Assembly (NCBI GenBank): GCA_910589025.1
Contig: CAJURM010000005.1
Location: 124,001 to 188,000, forward strand
Length of the DNA: 64,000 nt
Origin: an uncultured Odoribacter sp.
GTDB lineage: Bacteria > Bacteroidota > Bacteroidia > Bacteroidales > Marinifilaceae
Direction: 5' to 3'
This document shows positions 26,781 through 35,052 of the stretch, piece by piece. Both the position numbers and the translations under genes were made by a program. The stretch's first letter is position 1, and every line of letters begins with the position of its first letter. Under the pieces are notes generated by a model. The model ran no database searches. It was not told the origin of the DNA and saw only the letters and a program-made list of their open reading frames with translations.

Positions 26781-28655
26781 TTAAAGTTCAAGTATCAAAA
26801 CCGATTTGGCCGGGACGGTCAATGCCTGCTGCAATCCCGTATATTTTTTACCGCTAATCACATCCACCCCGGAATCGCTGTCTCCCAACACTTCCGCAAA
26901 GCGTTTCATATCCAATGTTTTCGGCTCACCGTCCGCACTGTTCAATACGACCATCACTTTTTTGTCCGCATTATAACGGAAATACACATACACGCCGTTT
27001 TCGGGAATAAAATGTTTCATCGCTCCGGTATGAATCACCGGATTGTTTTTCCGCCAGTTGAGCAACGTCCTGACAAAGTCAAACACTTCATTTTGCTCCT
27101 TCGTCCGTCCGGCAGCCGTAAACGCATCCTTTTCATCTCCAGCCCATCCGCCGGGAAAATCGCGGCGGATGTCGCCGTCACCCTTACTCTTCTCTCCTCC
27201 CATCATGATTTCCGTACCGTAGTACATCTGCGGAATACCTCTCGTTGTCATCAGGATGGAAAAGACCATTTTAAAATCGTCCACATTGCCTTTCAACACT
27301 TCCCAAATCCGTTCCGTGTCGTGATTGTCGGCAAAAATAAGCAAATCATACGGAGAAGCATACACATAATCCTGTGAAAAAACCGAATAGGGGCGCATGA
27401 TGCCGGAATCCCATCCCTGTTTCTCCTTCGTGAACACAGCCAAAGCGTCCAACAGCGGAAAATCCATGCCCGTCGGCAACTCGGAATTAAAACCGTCGGC
27501 ATTCAAAGCATCCTTCTGCCAGTATGCTACCTCTGCCGGAGCGTGGACCCACGTTTCACCCACAATATTGAAATCGGGATACTCCGTCAGAATGCGCCGG
27601 TTAAAATCAATCATCGTTTCCTTGTGGTTATAGGGATACGTATCGATACGCAGCCCGCCGAGGTCGGCAAACTCAATCCACCAAATGGCATTCTGAATCA
27701 GATAATCCATCAGCAACGGGTTGCGCTGATTCAAGTCGGGCATAGAGGTATCGAACCACCCTTTGGAATTCAGTTCCCTGTCCACCTCCGACGCATACGG
27801 ATCGGGAATCGTCCCCATCCGGTAATTGGAGCGCGTAAATGTATCGAACTGATGAACCCAATCCTCTGCCGGGAGGTCATTCATCCACCAGTGGGCCGAA
27901 CCGCAATGGTTCGTCACCACATCCATCACCAGCTTAATACCGTGCTTTTTGGCCTCTGCCGAAAGCCGCTTGTAATCGGCATTCGTCCCGTAACGGGGGT
28001 CGATTTTGTAGTAATCGGTAATCGCATAAGTGTGATAAGAAGTAACGGGCTGATTATCTTCCATCAGCGGCGTGCTCCACAACGCGGTCACGCCCAAATC
28101 CTGCAAATAGTCCAAGTGGTCGATAATTCCCTGAATATCGCCGCCGTGCCGTCCGTTGGGATTGCTTCGATCCGCTTTTTCCGTCACGTCCGGATGGCTG
28201 TCATTTGCCGGATTGCCGTTGGCAAAACGGTCGGGCATCAACAGATAAATGACATCCGACTGGTCAAAACCTTTCCGCATCGCCGAATTTTTCTCCCTTG
28301 CCAACAAAGGATACGAATAAGCAAAAACCTTTTTCCCGTCTTTCTTAAACACAATCTCCATCTCCCCCGGCCGGGTTTCAGGAGCTATCGTCAGATAAAT
28401 AAACTCATAATTCGGATTGGCGGTCGTCACCACCCGGTCGATTTTCACGCCCGGATAATTCACTTCGGGACGATAGGCAGCCATGTTCTTCCCGTAAATC
28501 AGAACCTGTAATTCGGGATTCTGCATGCCCACCCACCAGTTCATGGGTTCTACCCGCTGTATGGGAGTCTTTGCCCCTTTCTTCAAAGGGACGGTATACG
28601 CCTGCACGCTCAGCGTAAGCCAAGACAATAAGAAGATTGAAATTATTTTTACCAT
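26781..28655 (-). CDS. susA: SusA-like neopullulanase / cyclomaltodextrinase, GH13
   Basis: The 624-residue enzyme has a signal peptide (to about VQA) without a lipobox, pointing to the periplasm. An N-terminal cyclomaltodextrinase-type immunoglobulin-like domain (about 30-120) precedes the GH13 barrel. Catalytic motifs are DVVTNHC, GLRIDTYPY (nucleophile), IVGETW (acid) and FADNHDTER. Length and architecture match the B. thetaiotaomicron SusA type that degrades imported maltooligosaccharides. It lies 8 bases after the GH65 stop and 2 bases before the next GH13 gene. The symbol is by similarity. Confidence 0.9.
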   Translation of the reverse strand: MVKIISIFLLSWLTLSVQAYTVPLKKGAKTPIQRVEPMNWWVGMQNPELQVLIYGKNMAAYRPEVNYPGVKIDRVVTTANPNYEFIYLTIAPETRPGEMEIVFKKDGKKVFAYSYPLLAREKNSAMRKGFDQSDVIYLLMPDRFANGNPANDSHPDVTEKADRSNPNGRHGGDIQGIIDHLDYLQDLGVTALWSTPLMEDNQPVTSYHTYAITDYYKIDPRYGTNADYKRLSAEAKKHGIKLVMDVVTNHCGSAHWWMNDLPAEDWVHQFDTFTRSNYRMGTIPDPYASEVDRELNSKGWFDTSMPDLNQRNPLLMDYLIQNAIWWIEFADLGGLRIDTYPYNHKETMIDFNRRILTEYPDFNIVGETWVHAPAEVAYWQKDALNADGFNSELPTGMDFPLLDALAVFTKEKQGWDSGIMRPYSVFSQDYVYASPYDLLIFADNHDTERIWEVLKGNVDDFKMVFSILMTTRGIPQMYYGTEIMMGGEKSKGDGDIRRDFPGGWAGDEKDAFTAAGRTKEQNEVFDFVRTLLNWRKNNPVIHTGAMKHFIPENGVYVYFRYNADKKVMVVLNSADGEPKTLDMKRFAEVLGDSDSGVDVISGKKYTGLQQALTVPAKSVLILEL

Positions 28656-28663
28656 GTTATTTC

Positions 28664-30970
28664 TCAGATTTCCAGTTTAGAATTTTTTGCCACTTGGTAT
28701 TTTCTGTCGTTGACCACCACGTCTAAATTACCGCCCTCTTCATTGAAAATAACGGTTTTACCCTGCTCTACCGTCACATTCAATATATTTCCGCGGAACA
28801 TCACTTTAAAGGAGTAGGACTTCCAGCTTCCGGGGATGGCGGGATGAAAATGCAACATGCCCTCCCGGATGCGCATGCCTCCGAATCCTTCGACAATCGA
28901 CATCCACGTCCCTGCCATAGAGGTGATGTGCAACCCTTCGTGGGCTTCCTTGTTGTAATCGTCCAAATCCAGGCGGGCGGTTCTCAGATAGAGACTGTAC
29001 GCTTTGTCCATATTGCCGATTTTAGCCGCCAAAATGGAGTGTACGCAAGGAGATAAAGAAGATTCGTGCACACATCGCGCCTCATAAAAATCGAAATTCC
29101 GCCGGATACACTCGTCGTCGTATTCGTCTTCAAAGAAATAGATGCCCTGCAATACATCCGCCTGCTTGATGAAACAGCTTCTCAAAATGCGGTCCCAGGA
29201 CCAGTGCTGGTTCAACGGACGGATAGCCGGATCCAAATCGGAAGCCAGCAGTTGCTCTTTATCCATATAACCGTCCTGTTGCAGGAAGATACCCAACTCT
29301 TTTTCCTCCGGAAAGTGCATATTGGCAATAATGTCCTTCCATTTCGCCACCTCTCCCTGACAATCGAATTTCATCCGGGCAATCAGCTCTTCAAAACGGG
29401 CAGGATTGCTTTTCTTTACTTTCTCCAGACTTTCGAGGGCGTATTTCATACACCAAACGGCAATTTTGTTGGTGTACCAGTTGTTGTTGACATTATTTTC
29501 ATACTCATTCGGTCCCGTCACGCCCAGGATTACATACTTTTTCTTCTCTCCCGAAAAAGTAGCCCGCTGCGCCCAGAACCGGGCAATACCCGTCAGCACC
29601 TCCAGTCCGTGTTCCTCCAGGTATTTTTCATCGCCGGTATAATTGATATAGCGGTAAATGGCATAGGCAATCGCCCCGTTGCGGTGGATTTCCTCGAATG
29701 TAATCTCCCACTCGTTGTGGCACTCCTCTCCATTCATGGTCACCATCGGATAGAGCGCCGCACCGTCGGTAAATCCCAATTTCATCCCGTTTTCGATGGC
29801 TTTGTCCAATTGTTTGTAACGATATACCAACAGGTTGCGGGTAACGTCCGAATCGGCTGTGGCCAAATAAAAAGGCACACAATATGCCTCGGTATCCCAA
29901 TAGGTACTACCGCCGTATTTCTCTCCGGTAAATCCTTTCGGCCCGATATTCAGCCGTGCATCGTCGCCCGTGTAAGTCTGCTTCAACTGGAAAATATTGA
30001 AACGGATGCCCTGCTGTGCTTCCACATCTCCCTCTATGGCAATGTCCGAATGTTCCCAAATCTTCGCCCATTCCTGTTGGTGTTCTTTAAACAAACATGC
30101 GAAGCCTTTCCGACAAGCATCATTTACAACAATCTTCGCTTGCGACAGCAACTCACCTACCGGATGATTCATAGAACTCAATACAGCGACGTATTTATAG
30201 AAACAAATCTGTTTGCCTCTCTCTGCCGCCACAGCAACACGGTTACCCGCATATCTTTCCTGTACCAATGTATCATCATCGGAAGTCGGATAGTCTTTTC
30301 CGTCGACAGTAATAGCATATTTGATACCTACCCCCACCTGGAAAGCGGTCTTTTTCGTAACTGACTGCAAATAAGCCTCACCCTTCTGCGAATCGGTCTG
30401 AATGATGTCCCAGAACTTCTCGTCGTAGTTGGCATCCTGGTTTTTTACATCCCCGTCAATGTAGGAAGTAAAGACAATGTCGCCATCGAAATTCAACGGA
30501 GTGACAGCGTAACAGATAGCGGCCACTTCTTTGTTCGCCATGCTGATAAAACGGCGGGCGTTCACTTTCACCTGGTCTCCGTTGGGCATCGTCGCTACAA
30601 AAGAACGTTCGAGATAGCCTTCACGCATGTTCAGTGTCCGGACAAAATCGCTCACCTTACATACGGCAAGGTCCAACTGCTCGCCGTTGATTTCGACGTC
30701 AATCCCGTTCCAATAGGGGGCATTCAACACTTTGGCAAAATATTCGGGATAACCGTTTTTCCACCAGCCCACACGCGTTTTATCGGTGTAATACACCCCT
30801 CCGATATACGTACCCTGCAACGTTGCCCCGGAATATTTCTCTTCAAAATTAGCCCGCTGTCCCATCCGACCGTTGCCTAAACTAAAAATACTCTCCGACG
30901 AGCGGTGGTTTTTCGGGTCGAAGCCCTCTTCGATGATGCACCACCCGTCTGCTTTCAAATATTTGTTCAT
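28664..30970 (-). CDS. GH65 glycoside phosphorylase (probable maltose phosphorylase)
   Basis: The 768-residue length and domain order (N-terminal beta-sandwich, (alpha/alpha)6 barrel, C-terminal beta-sheet) fit GH65. The acid Glu segment is HNEWEITFEEIHRNGA, and phosphate/substrate residues appear in YWDTEAYCVPF. There is no signal peptide, so it acts in the cytoplasm. Maltose phosphorylase would give glucose and beta-glucose 1-phosphate, and the adjacent beta-phosphoglucomutase gene, overlapping by 4 bases, strongly supports a beta-G1P product. Trehalose or kojibiose phosphorylase cannot be excluded, but a starch context makes maltose most likely. Confidence 0.9.
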   Translation of the reverse strand: MNKYLKADGWCIIEEGFDPKNHRSSESIFSLGNGRMGQRANFEEKYSGATLQGTYIGGVYYTDKTRVGWWKNGYPEYFAKVLNAPYWNGIDVEINGEQLDLAVCKVSDFVRTLNMREGYLERSFVATMPNGDQVKVNARRFISMANKEVAAICYAVTPLNFDGDIVFTSYIDGDVKNQDANYDEKFWDIIQTDSQKGEAYLQSVTKKTAFQVGVGIKYAITVDGKDYPTSDDDTLVQERYAGNRVAVAAERGKQICFYKYVAVLSSMNHPVGELLSQAKIVVNDACRKGFACLFKEHQQEWAKIWEHSDIAIEGDVEAQQGIRFNIFQLKQTYTGDDARLNIGPKGFTGEKYGGSTYWDTEAYCVPFYLATADSDVTRNLLVYRYKQLDKAIENGMKLGFTDGAALYPMVTMNGEECHNEWEITFEEIHRNGAIAYAIYRYINYTGDEKYLEEHGLEVLTGIARFWAQRATFSGEKKKYVILGVTGPNEYENNVNNNWYTNKIAVWCMKYALESLEKVKKSNPARFEELIARMKFDCQGEVAKWKDIIANMHFPEEKELGIFLQQDGYMDKEQLLASDLDPAIRPLNQHWSWDRILRSCFIKQADVLQGIYFFEDEYDDECIRRNFDFYEARCVHESSLSPCVHSILAAKIGNMDKAYSLYLRTARLDLDDYNKEAHEGLHITSMAGTWMSIVEGFGGMRIREGMLHFHPAIPGSWKSYSFKVMFRGNILNVTVEQGKTVIFNEEGGNLDVVVNDRKYQVAKNSKLEI

Positions 30971-31632
30971 ATCGTTCTGTTTTTTATTTTCAATTTCCCG
31001 TCTTCCAGTTGCAGGTCCTCAAAACCGCTGATGTGGTAATCGGCCTGGCTCAAGACCTGGGGATCACCCACGCCGACACATTTCATTCCGCCGTTGTGTG
31101 CCGCTTCGATACCTGCCACCGCATCCTCAAATACCAGACAATCGGCAGGAGAAAGTCCCAACAATTCCGCTCCTTTCAAAAAGACTTCGGGGTCGGGCTT
31201 CGCCTTACTCACATTCGTTCCGTCGGCAATGGCATCAAACAACCCCTCTATGCCGACCTGTTTCAAAATTGTTTTCGCATTCTTACTGGCGGAACCCAAA
31301 GATATTTTGATGCCCGCCTTGTGCAAGGCCGTCAGAAATTCTTTTACTCCCGGCAGGACTTCATCCGGTGTCATTTTCAGAATGTATTCCAGATAAATCC
31401 TGTTCTTTTTGTCCGCCACCTTCAATTTTTCCTCACCGCTCAACTCAATGCCTCCGATACTCAGCAGAATATCCAAAGAAGCCATGCGGCTCACCCCTTT
31501 CAAACGCTCGTTGTCTTTCAGCGTGAAATCAAATCCGAACTCATCGGCAATCTTTTTCCATGCCAGATAGTGATATTTCGCCGTGTCGACAATCACACCG
31601 TCCAAATCAAAAATACAACCTTTCATAATCAC
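30967..31632 (-). CDS. pgmB: Beta-phosphoglucomutase (HAD superfamily)
   Basis: The 221-residue HAD phosphatase-fold enzyme opens with the nucleophile motif FDLDGVIVD (Asp in DLD). A helical cap carries the RLKGVSR element typical of beta-phosphoglucomutases; SLGSASKNAK (motif II/III region) and FEDAVAGIEAAHNGG (motif IV Asp pair) follow. It converts beta-glucose 1-phosphate from the GH65 phosphorylase into glucose 6-phosphate. Its stop overlaps the GH65 start (ATGA), a sign of translational coupling, and it starts 22 bases after the transporter stop. Confidence 0.93.
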   Translation of the reverse strand: MIMKGCIFDLDGVIVDTAKYHYLAWKKIADEFGFDFTLKDNERLKGVSRMASLDILLSIGGIELSGEEKLKVADKKNRIYLEYILKMTPDEVLPGVKEFLTALHKAGIKISLGSASKNAKTILKQVGIEGLFDAIADGTNVSKAKPDPEVFLKGAELLGLSPADCLVFEDAVAGIEAAHNGGMKCVGVGDPQVLSQADYHISGFEDLQLEDGKLKIKNRTI

Positions 31633-31654
31633 TGTTTATAACATTTACGGTTCC

Positions 31655-33001
31655 TCATCTTCCGGCCTCCGCCTCTTCGTGACGGGAATAAGTCTCTTTA
31701 ATAATAAACACACACGCCGCTCCGGCAATCAGCAACACCCCGGCAAGCACCAACATGCCCACCTGCTGTCCCCCCACCAGATGTAAAAGAGCGCCTCCTA
31801 CCAATGCCGCCACAATTTGCGGGATACAAATGGTCCCGTTAAACAACCCTAAGTAAGCCCCCATGTTCTTTCCGGAAATGGAGTTAGTCAATATCGTAAA
31901 GGGCATCGCCAGCATCGCCGCCCAGGCGCAACCTACCAGAAAGTAGGAAATAAAAAGCAGGTATTGATTGTGGATGAAAAGGGTGGAAATGAATCCGACG
32001 CCCCCGATAAAGAGGCTCAACGCATAAGCCAGTTTCCGGGAACGGAACATCGGCAGTATCACAGCCCAAATCACCGAACCGATGGCCTGGACGGCAAACA
32101 ATACGCCCACCCAGTTACCGGCAGCCTGATAGCCGGCAGAAGCCGTATCGGTGGTCCCCCACACCTGATGGGCTATCGCCCCGTTGGTATAGGTCCACAT
32201 GTACATGAAAGCCGCCCAGCAGAAGAACTGCACAAGCCCTACCGTCCAGAACACTTTCGGTGCGCGCACCAAAAGATGGACAAAATCGCTTTTTTCCTTT
32301 TTCTCCGCAGCCGTGATGCCGTGGAAGGCTTCAAACTCTTTCGGTGGCATCTCCTTCACCTTTACCGTGGTATAAATCACGCAGGCAATCAGAATCACCG
32401 CCCCGATATAAAAAGAGTAAATCACCGTATCCGGTACCATCCCCGGAGCCGCCGTATTCTGCAAACCGATGAGGGCAAAGATAAACGGGAACAGATACCC
32501 GACCAGACTTCCGGCGTTACACAGGAAACTCTGTATCGAGTAAGCCAACCCCTTCTGTTCCTCGTTTACCATGTCTCCCACCAACATTTTAAAGGGCTGC
32601 ATTGCCATATTGATGGATGTATCCAACAACATAAGGAATATCACGCCGAAGAGCATGGCATTGATGTAGTGTGTGAAACTGCCGGCATTCGGCAACATAC
32701 ACATGACCAGTACCGCCACCAGCGACCCGATAAACAAATAGGGAATCCGTCTGCCGAAACGCGTCCAGGTGCGGTCACTCAACGAGCCTACAATGGGTTG
32801 CACGATAATTCCCGCCAAAGGAGGCAATATCCAAAAATAACTCAAACTGTGAGGGTCAGCCCTCAGCGTGGCAAATATCCTGCTCACGTTCGCACTCTGA
32901 AGTGCATAAGCGATCTGAACCCCGAAAAATCCGAAACTGATGTTCCACAACGTCCAGAAGCTCAAGCGGGGTTTGCATGTCAAACTGTTCATTTCTGCCA
33001 T
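31655..33001 (-). CDS. MFS sugar transporter, SLC45/maltose-permease type
   Basis: The 448-residue protein has about 12 membrane segments and the SLC45-like signatures QIAYALQSANVSRIF and GSLSDRTWTRFGRRIPY in the loop between helices 2 and 3. No signal peptide beyond the first helix is seen. Relatives in Bacteroidota maltose clusters import maltose or maltodextrins across the inner membrane. It is the first gene of the five-gene maltodextrin operon, with a full consensus promoter at 33125-33155 whose -33 box is overlapped by a LacI-type operator. Confidence 0.9.
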   Translation of the reverse strand: MAEMNSLTCKPRLSFWTLWNISFGFFGVQIAYALQSANVSRIFATLRADPHSLSYFWILPPLAGIIVQPIVGSLSDRTWTRFGRRIPYLFIGSLVAVLVMCMLPNAGSFTHYINAMLFGVIFLMLLDTSINMAMQPFKMLVGDMVNEEQKGLAYSIQSFLCNAGSLVGYLFPFIFALIGLQNTAAPGMVPDTVIYSFYIGAVILIACVIYTTVKVKEMPPKEFEAFHGITAAEKKEKSDFVHLLVRAPKVFWTVGLVQFFCWAAFMYMWTYTNGAIAHQVWGTTDTASAGYQAAGNWVGVLFAVQAIGSVIWAVILPMFRSRKLAYALSLFIGGVGFISTLFIHNQYLLFISYFLVGCAWAAMLAMPFTILTNSISGKNMGAYLGLFNGTICIPQIVAALVGGALLHLVGGQQVGMLVLAGVLLIAGAACVFIIKETYSRHEEAEAGR

Positions 33002-33124
33002 AAATCTGTTTATTATGTCCCTGCCGGAACCGTTTAATTACCCATAAGGACATCTCCGGGCGATATACCCCTTTATACGGAGAATTTCCGCATCAGTTGA
33101 AAAGAATCTGTTATCAAGCCGCCC

Positions 33125-33160
33125 CAAAGGTAAATCAATTCCGGCCGAATGCAAACGTTT
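33125..33160 (-). promoter_or_regulatory. Promoter of the maltodextrin operon with overlapping LacI-type operator
   Basis: On the minus strand TTTG (33155-33152), exactly 19 bases, then TACCTTTG (33132-33125) is a complete Bacteroidota promoter, ~124 bases before the MFS start. The operator CAAACGTTT (33152-33160) shares its CAAA with the -33 TTTG. A bound regulator would block polymerase, so repression is the likely mode. Confidence 0.75.
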
Positions 33161-33262
33161 AAAATTACCTTTTTTATTTTTATCATTTCGGAAGCAAGAG
33201 TTAAAGCGTATTTCAATCGATTGCAGAAAAAAGGAAAAAGAAATGCCCCGAACGGTTATTTA

Positions 33263-33283
33263 GAATGATTAAAAAAATCATTC
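33263..33283 (-). terminator. Hairpin just after the lacI-type gene
   Basis: GAATGATT and AATCATTC form a perfect 8-base stem two bases beyond the regulator stop codon. The following sequence is only moderately T-rich, so termination strength is uncertain. Confidence 0.5.
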
Positions 33284-33285
33284 CC

Positions 33286-34305
33286 CTATTTCCGACAGGT
33301 AGATTCCCTGATAATTAAGTTTGTTTTTATTACTTTGGTAACGGTCGGAATCCGTTCGCCCTCTTCGGCATGGATTCGCCTCAACAGGAGATTGGTCGCA
33401 ATTTCCCCCATGTCGTCCCCATGCTGTTCGACGGTTGTGAGTGTCGGGTCTGTCAAGGGAGCCACCACTCCATCGGTAAATCCGCAGATAGCCACATCCT
33501 CGGGCACACGGAATCCCATGTGTTTGACAGCATACATTGCTCCGGCAGCCGTCATGTCATTCACAGCAAAGATGGCATCGGGTCGTTTTTCCAATTTCAG
33601 CAGCCGTTCGGTAACGGTCATGGCATCGTTCTGGTTGTCGCACTGAATAATCAAATCTTCATCGACCGGGATTTTGGCAACTTTCAAGGCTTCGATGTAT
33701 CCCAACTGCCTTTTTTGTGCAATCTGCATGGTCTGGGGTGCCGAATAGTGGGCGATACGCCTGCACCCGACGGAAATGAGATGCTGTACGGCAGCAAAGG
33801 CTCCGTTGAAATCATCCACAATCACTCTATCCGTATCCAAATCGCCGCAAATACGGTCAAAAAACACAAGGGGAATCCCGGCTTGCTGCAATTCTTTGAA
33901 ATGGTCGGCCTTGCGGGTGGTTTTTGCCATAGAAACCAATACGCCATCTACCCTCGAGTTTAAGATGGACTGACAAATAGATACTTCCCGCTCGTATTGC
34001 TCATTGCTCTGAAAAATAACAACATTATAGCCGTTCCGGTTGGCCACTTCCTCCACCCCACTGATGACACAGGAAAAAAAGTGATGAATGATTTCCGGAA
34101 TAATCACGGCAATCAGAAATGTTTTTTTGTTGCGAAGGCTCAAAGCGATGGCATTCGGCGTGTAATTCAATTTTTTCGCCAGCTCCTGCACTTCTTTTTT
34201 GGTCTCCGCACTGATGTCGGGATGATTTTTTAACGCACGGGATACCGTTGATACCGAAATGCCCAGGATTTTAGCAATGTCTTTGATTGTAATCTGTGTA
34301 GCCAT
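33286..34305 (-). CDS. LacI/GalR-family transcriptional regulator (candidate maltose/starch regulator)
   Basis: The 339-residue regulator has an N-terminal LacI helix-turn-helix (ITIKDIAKILGISVSTVSRAL, residues ~5-25, with hinge LNYTPNAIA) and a periplasmic-binding-protein-like effector domain (IPLVFFDR, DDFNGAF, AICGFTDG). I use the ATG at 34303-34305: the frame is open to 34407, but a perfect promoter at 34329-34359 lies inside that extension. It sits between the maltodextrin operon and the starch susC operon, and CG-centred palindromes occur in front of both. It most likely senses a maltose-type sugar or phosphosugar. The C-terminus ends at a hairpin. Confidence 0.92.
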   Translation of the reverse strand: MATQITIKDIAKILGISVSTVSRALKNHPDISAETKKEVQELAKKLNYTPNAIALSLRNKKTFLIAVIIPEIIHHFFSCVISGVEEVANRNGYNVVIFQSNEQYEREVSICQSILNSRVDGVLVSMAKTTRKADHFKELQQAGIPLVFFDRICGDLDTDRVIVDDFNGAFAAVQHLISVGCRRIAHYSAPQTMQIAQKRQLGYIEALKVAKIPVDEDLIIQCDNQNDAMTVTERLLKLEKRPDAIFAVNDMTAAGAMYAVKHMGFRVPEDVAICGFTDGVVAPLTDPTLTTVEQHGDDMGEIATNLLLRRIHAEEGERIPTVTKVIKTNLIIRESTCRK

Positions 34306-34328
34306 AGTTGTTCTCGCTCGAATGCGTT

Positions 34329-34359
34329 CAAATTTAAAAAATTGTTCCCATTCTACAAA
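34329..34359 (-). promoter_or_regulatory. Consensus promoter of the lacI-type gene
   Basis: On the minus strand TTTG (34359-34356), 19 bases, then TAAATTTG (34336-34329): a complete match to TTTG-N19-TAnnTTTG. It gives a short leader before the ATG at 34305 and decides that start. Confidence 0.8.
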
Positions 34360-34509
34360 ATAATGCTTCCGGTTTACCCTATTTCCCCCTTCCCACCACA
34401 TGCCCATCCCATAGGAAACAGCTCTTTTTCACCGGTATAACTCCTCTGTATCTCCACTACAAACCCTTTTAAGAATCCATACAAAGCCTAAACAAAGTCC
34501 TTTCAAAAG

Positions 34510-34553
34510 CACTCTGTTTGCACTTTGTTTGCACTCTGTTTGCACTTTATAGA
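34510..34553 (+). repeat. 11-base tandem repeat, about four copies
   Basis: CACTCTGTTTG, CACTTTGTTTG, CACTCTGTTTG and CACTTTATAGA follow head to tail with an 11-base period, about one helical turn, in the long gap between the LacI gene and susC. No gene is visible in 34360-35052. Confidence 0.8.
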
Positions 34554-34638
34554 GGAGATACAGAGGGGTTACTGCGATGAAAGAGCCGGATAAAGTTAGG
34601 TTTTAGCCTGTCTTTTCAGGAAGAAAGACAAAAGACAT

Positions 34639-34666
34639 ACCTCCGGCTATTTAAACGGAGGTTTTT
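34639..34666 (+). terminator. Intrinsic terminator-like hairpin upstream of the susC promoter
   Basis: ACCTCCG/CGGAGGT (7-base stem, 10-base loop) is followed by TTTTT on the plus strand. No gene precedes it on that strand, so it could end a short non-coding RNA or insulate susC from readthrough. Its 3' arm is part of the long inverted repeat described separately. Confidence 0.55.
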
Positions 34667-34676
34667 ATGGGTGAAA
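34653..34676 (+). repeat. Left copy of a 23-base inverted repeat flanking the susC promoter
   Basis: From AAACGGAGG through GTGAAA this segment is the reverse complement of 34929-34951, except for one extra G (GGG against GG). The two copies enclose 252 bases that hold the LacI-type operators and the susC -7 box. Confidence 0.8.
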
Positions 34677-34805
34677 AACAACAACTTTAAAGAGATGATT
34701 TATTGAAATTCAGATAATTATATAGAAAACGTAAAGAAGCCTCTGTTTCTTTAAAGAGTCAAAAACGGATAGCCAACCTTCATCCAAGATGAAATGTTAA
34801 AATAT

Positions 34806-34858
34806 CAAACGTTTGCGATAACGGTTTCGGATAATATTTCATAAAAAAACAAACGTTT
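34806..34858 (+). promoter_or_regulatory. Cluster of LacI-type operators upstream of susC
   Basis: Three CG-centred sites are visible: CAAACGTTTGCG (34806-34817), an imperfect palindrome CGATAACGGTTTCG (34816-34829), and CAAACGTTT (34850-34858). Centres are about 12 and 32 bases apart, close to whole helical turns. The last is centred near -42 relative to the start expected from the -7 box, an activator-like position. Confidence 0.6.
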
Positions 34859-34883
34859 TCATAACATTGGGTTTTATTCGGTA

Positions 34884-34891
34884 TACTTTTG
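34884..34891 (+). promoter_or_regulatory. Putative -7 box (TACTTTTG) of the susCDEF operon
   Basis: TACTTTTG matches TAnnTTTG. There is no TTTG 19-21 bases upstream, which fits a promoter that needs an activator. The predicted leader to the susC ATG is about 155 bases. Confidence 0.6.
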
Positions 34892-34928
34892 AAAAGTCAA
34901 TACAGACATAAGTTGAGCGTGTATTTTC

Positions 34929-34963
34929 TTTCACCATAAAAACCTCCGTTTTTTTGGGTGAAA
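34929..34963 (+). repeat. susC leader hairpin containing the right copy of the inverted repeat
   Basis: TTTCACC/GGTGAAA and an inner AAAAAC/GTTTTT stem with loop CTCC form a strong hairpin in the predicted susC leader. Its left arm and loop (34929-34951) are the reverse complement of 34653-34676; its right half also resembles the same segment in direct orientation (GTTTTTTTGGGTGAAAAA). Confidence 0.75.
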
Positions 34964-35052
34964 AAATAGGTGTAATAATTAATTCATAAAAGACATCAAG
35001 GAAGGAAAAATCGGTTAATCAAGCCCAAGAAATTAAATCAAATTACAAGATT

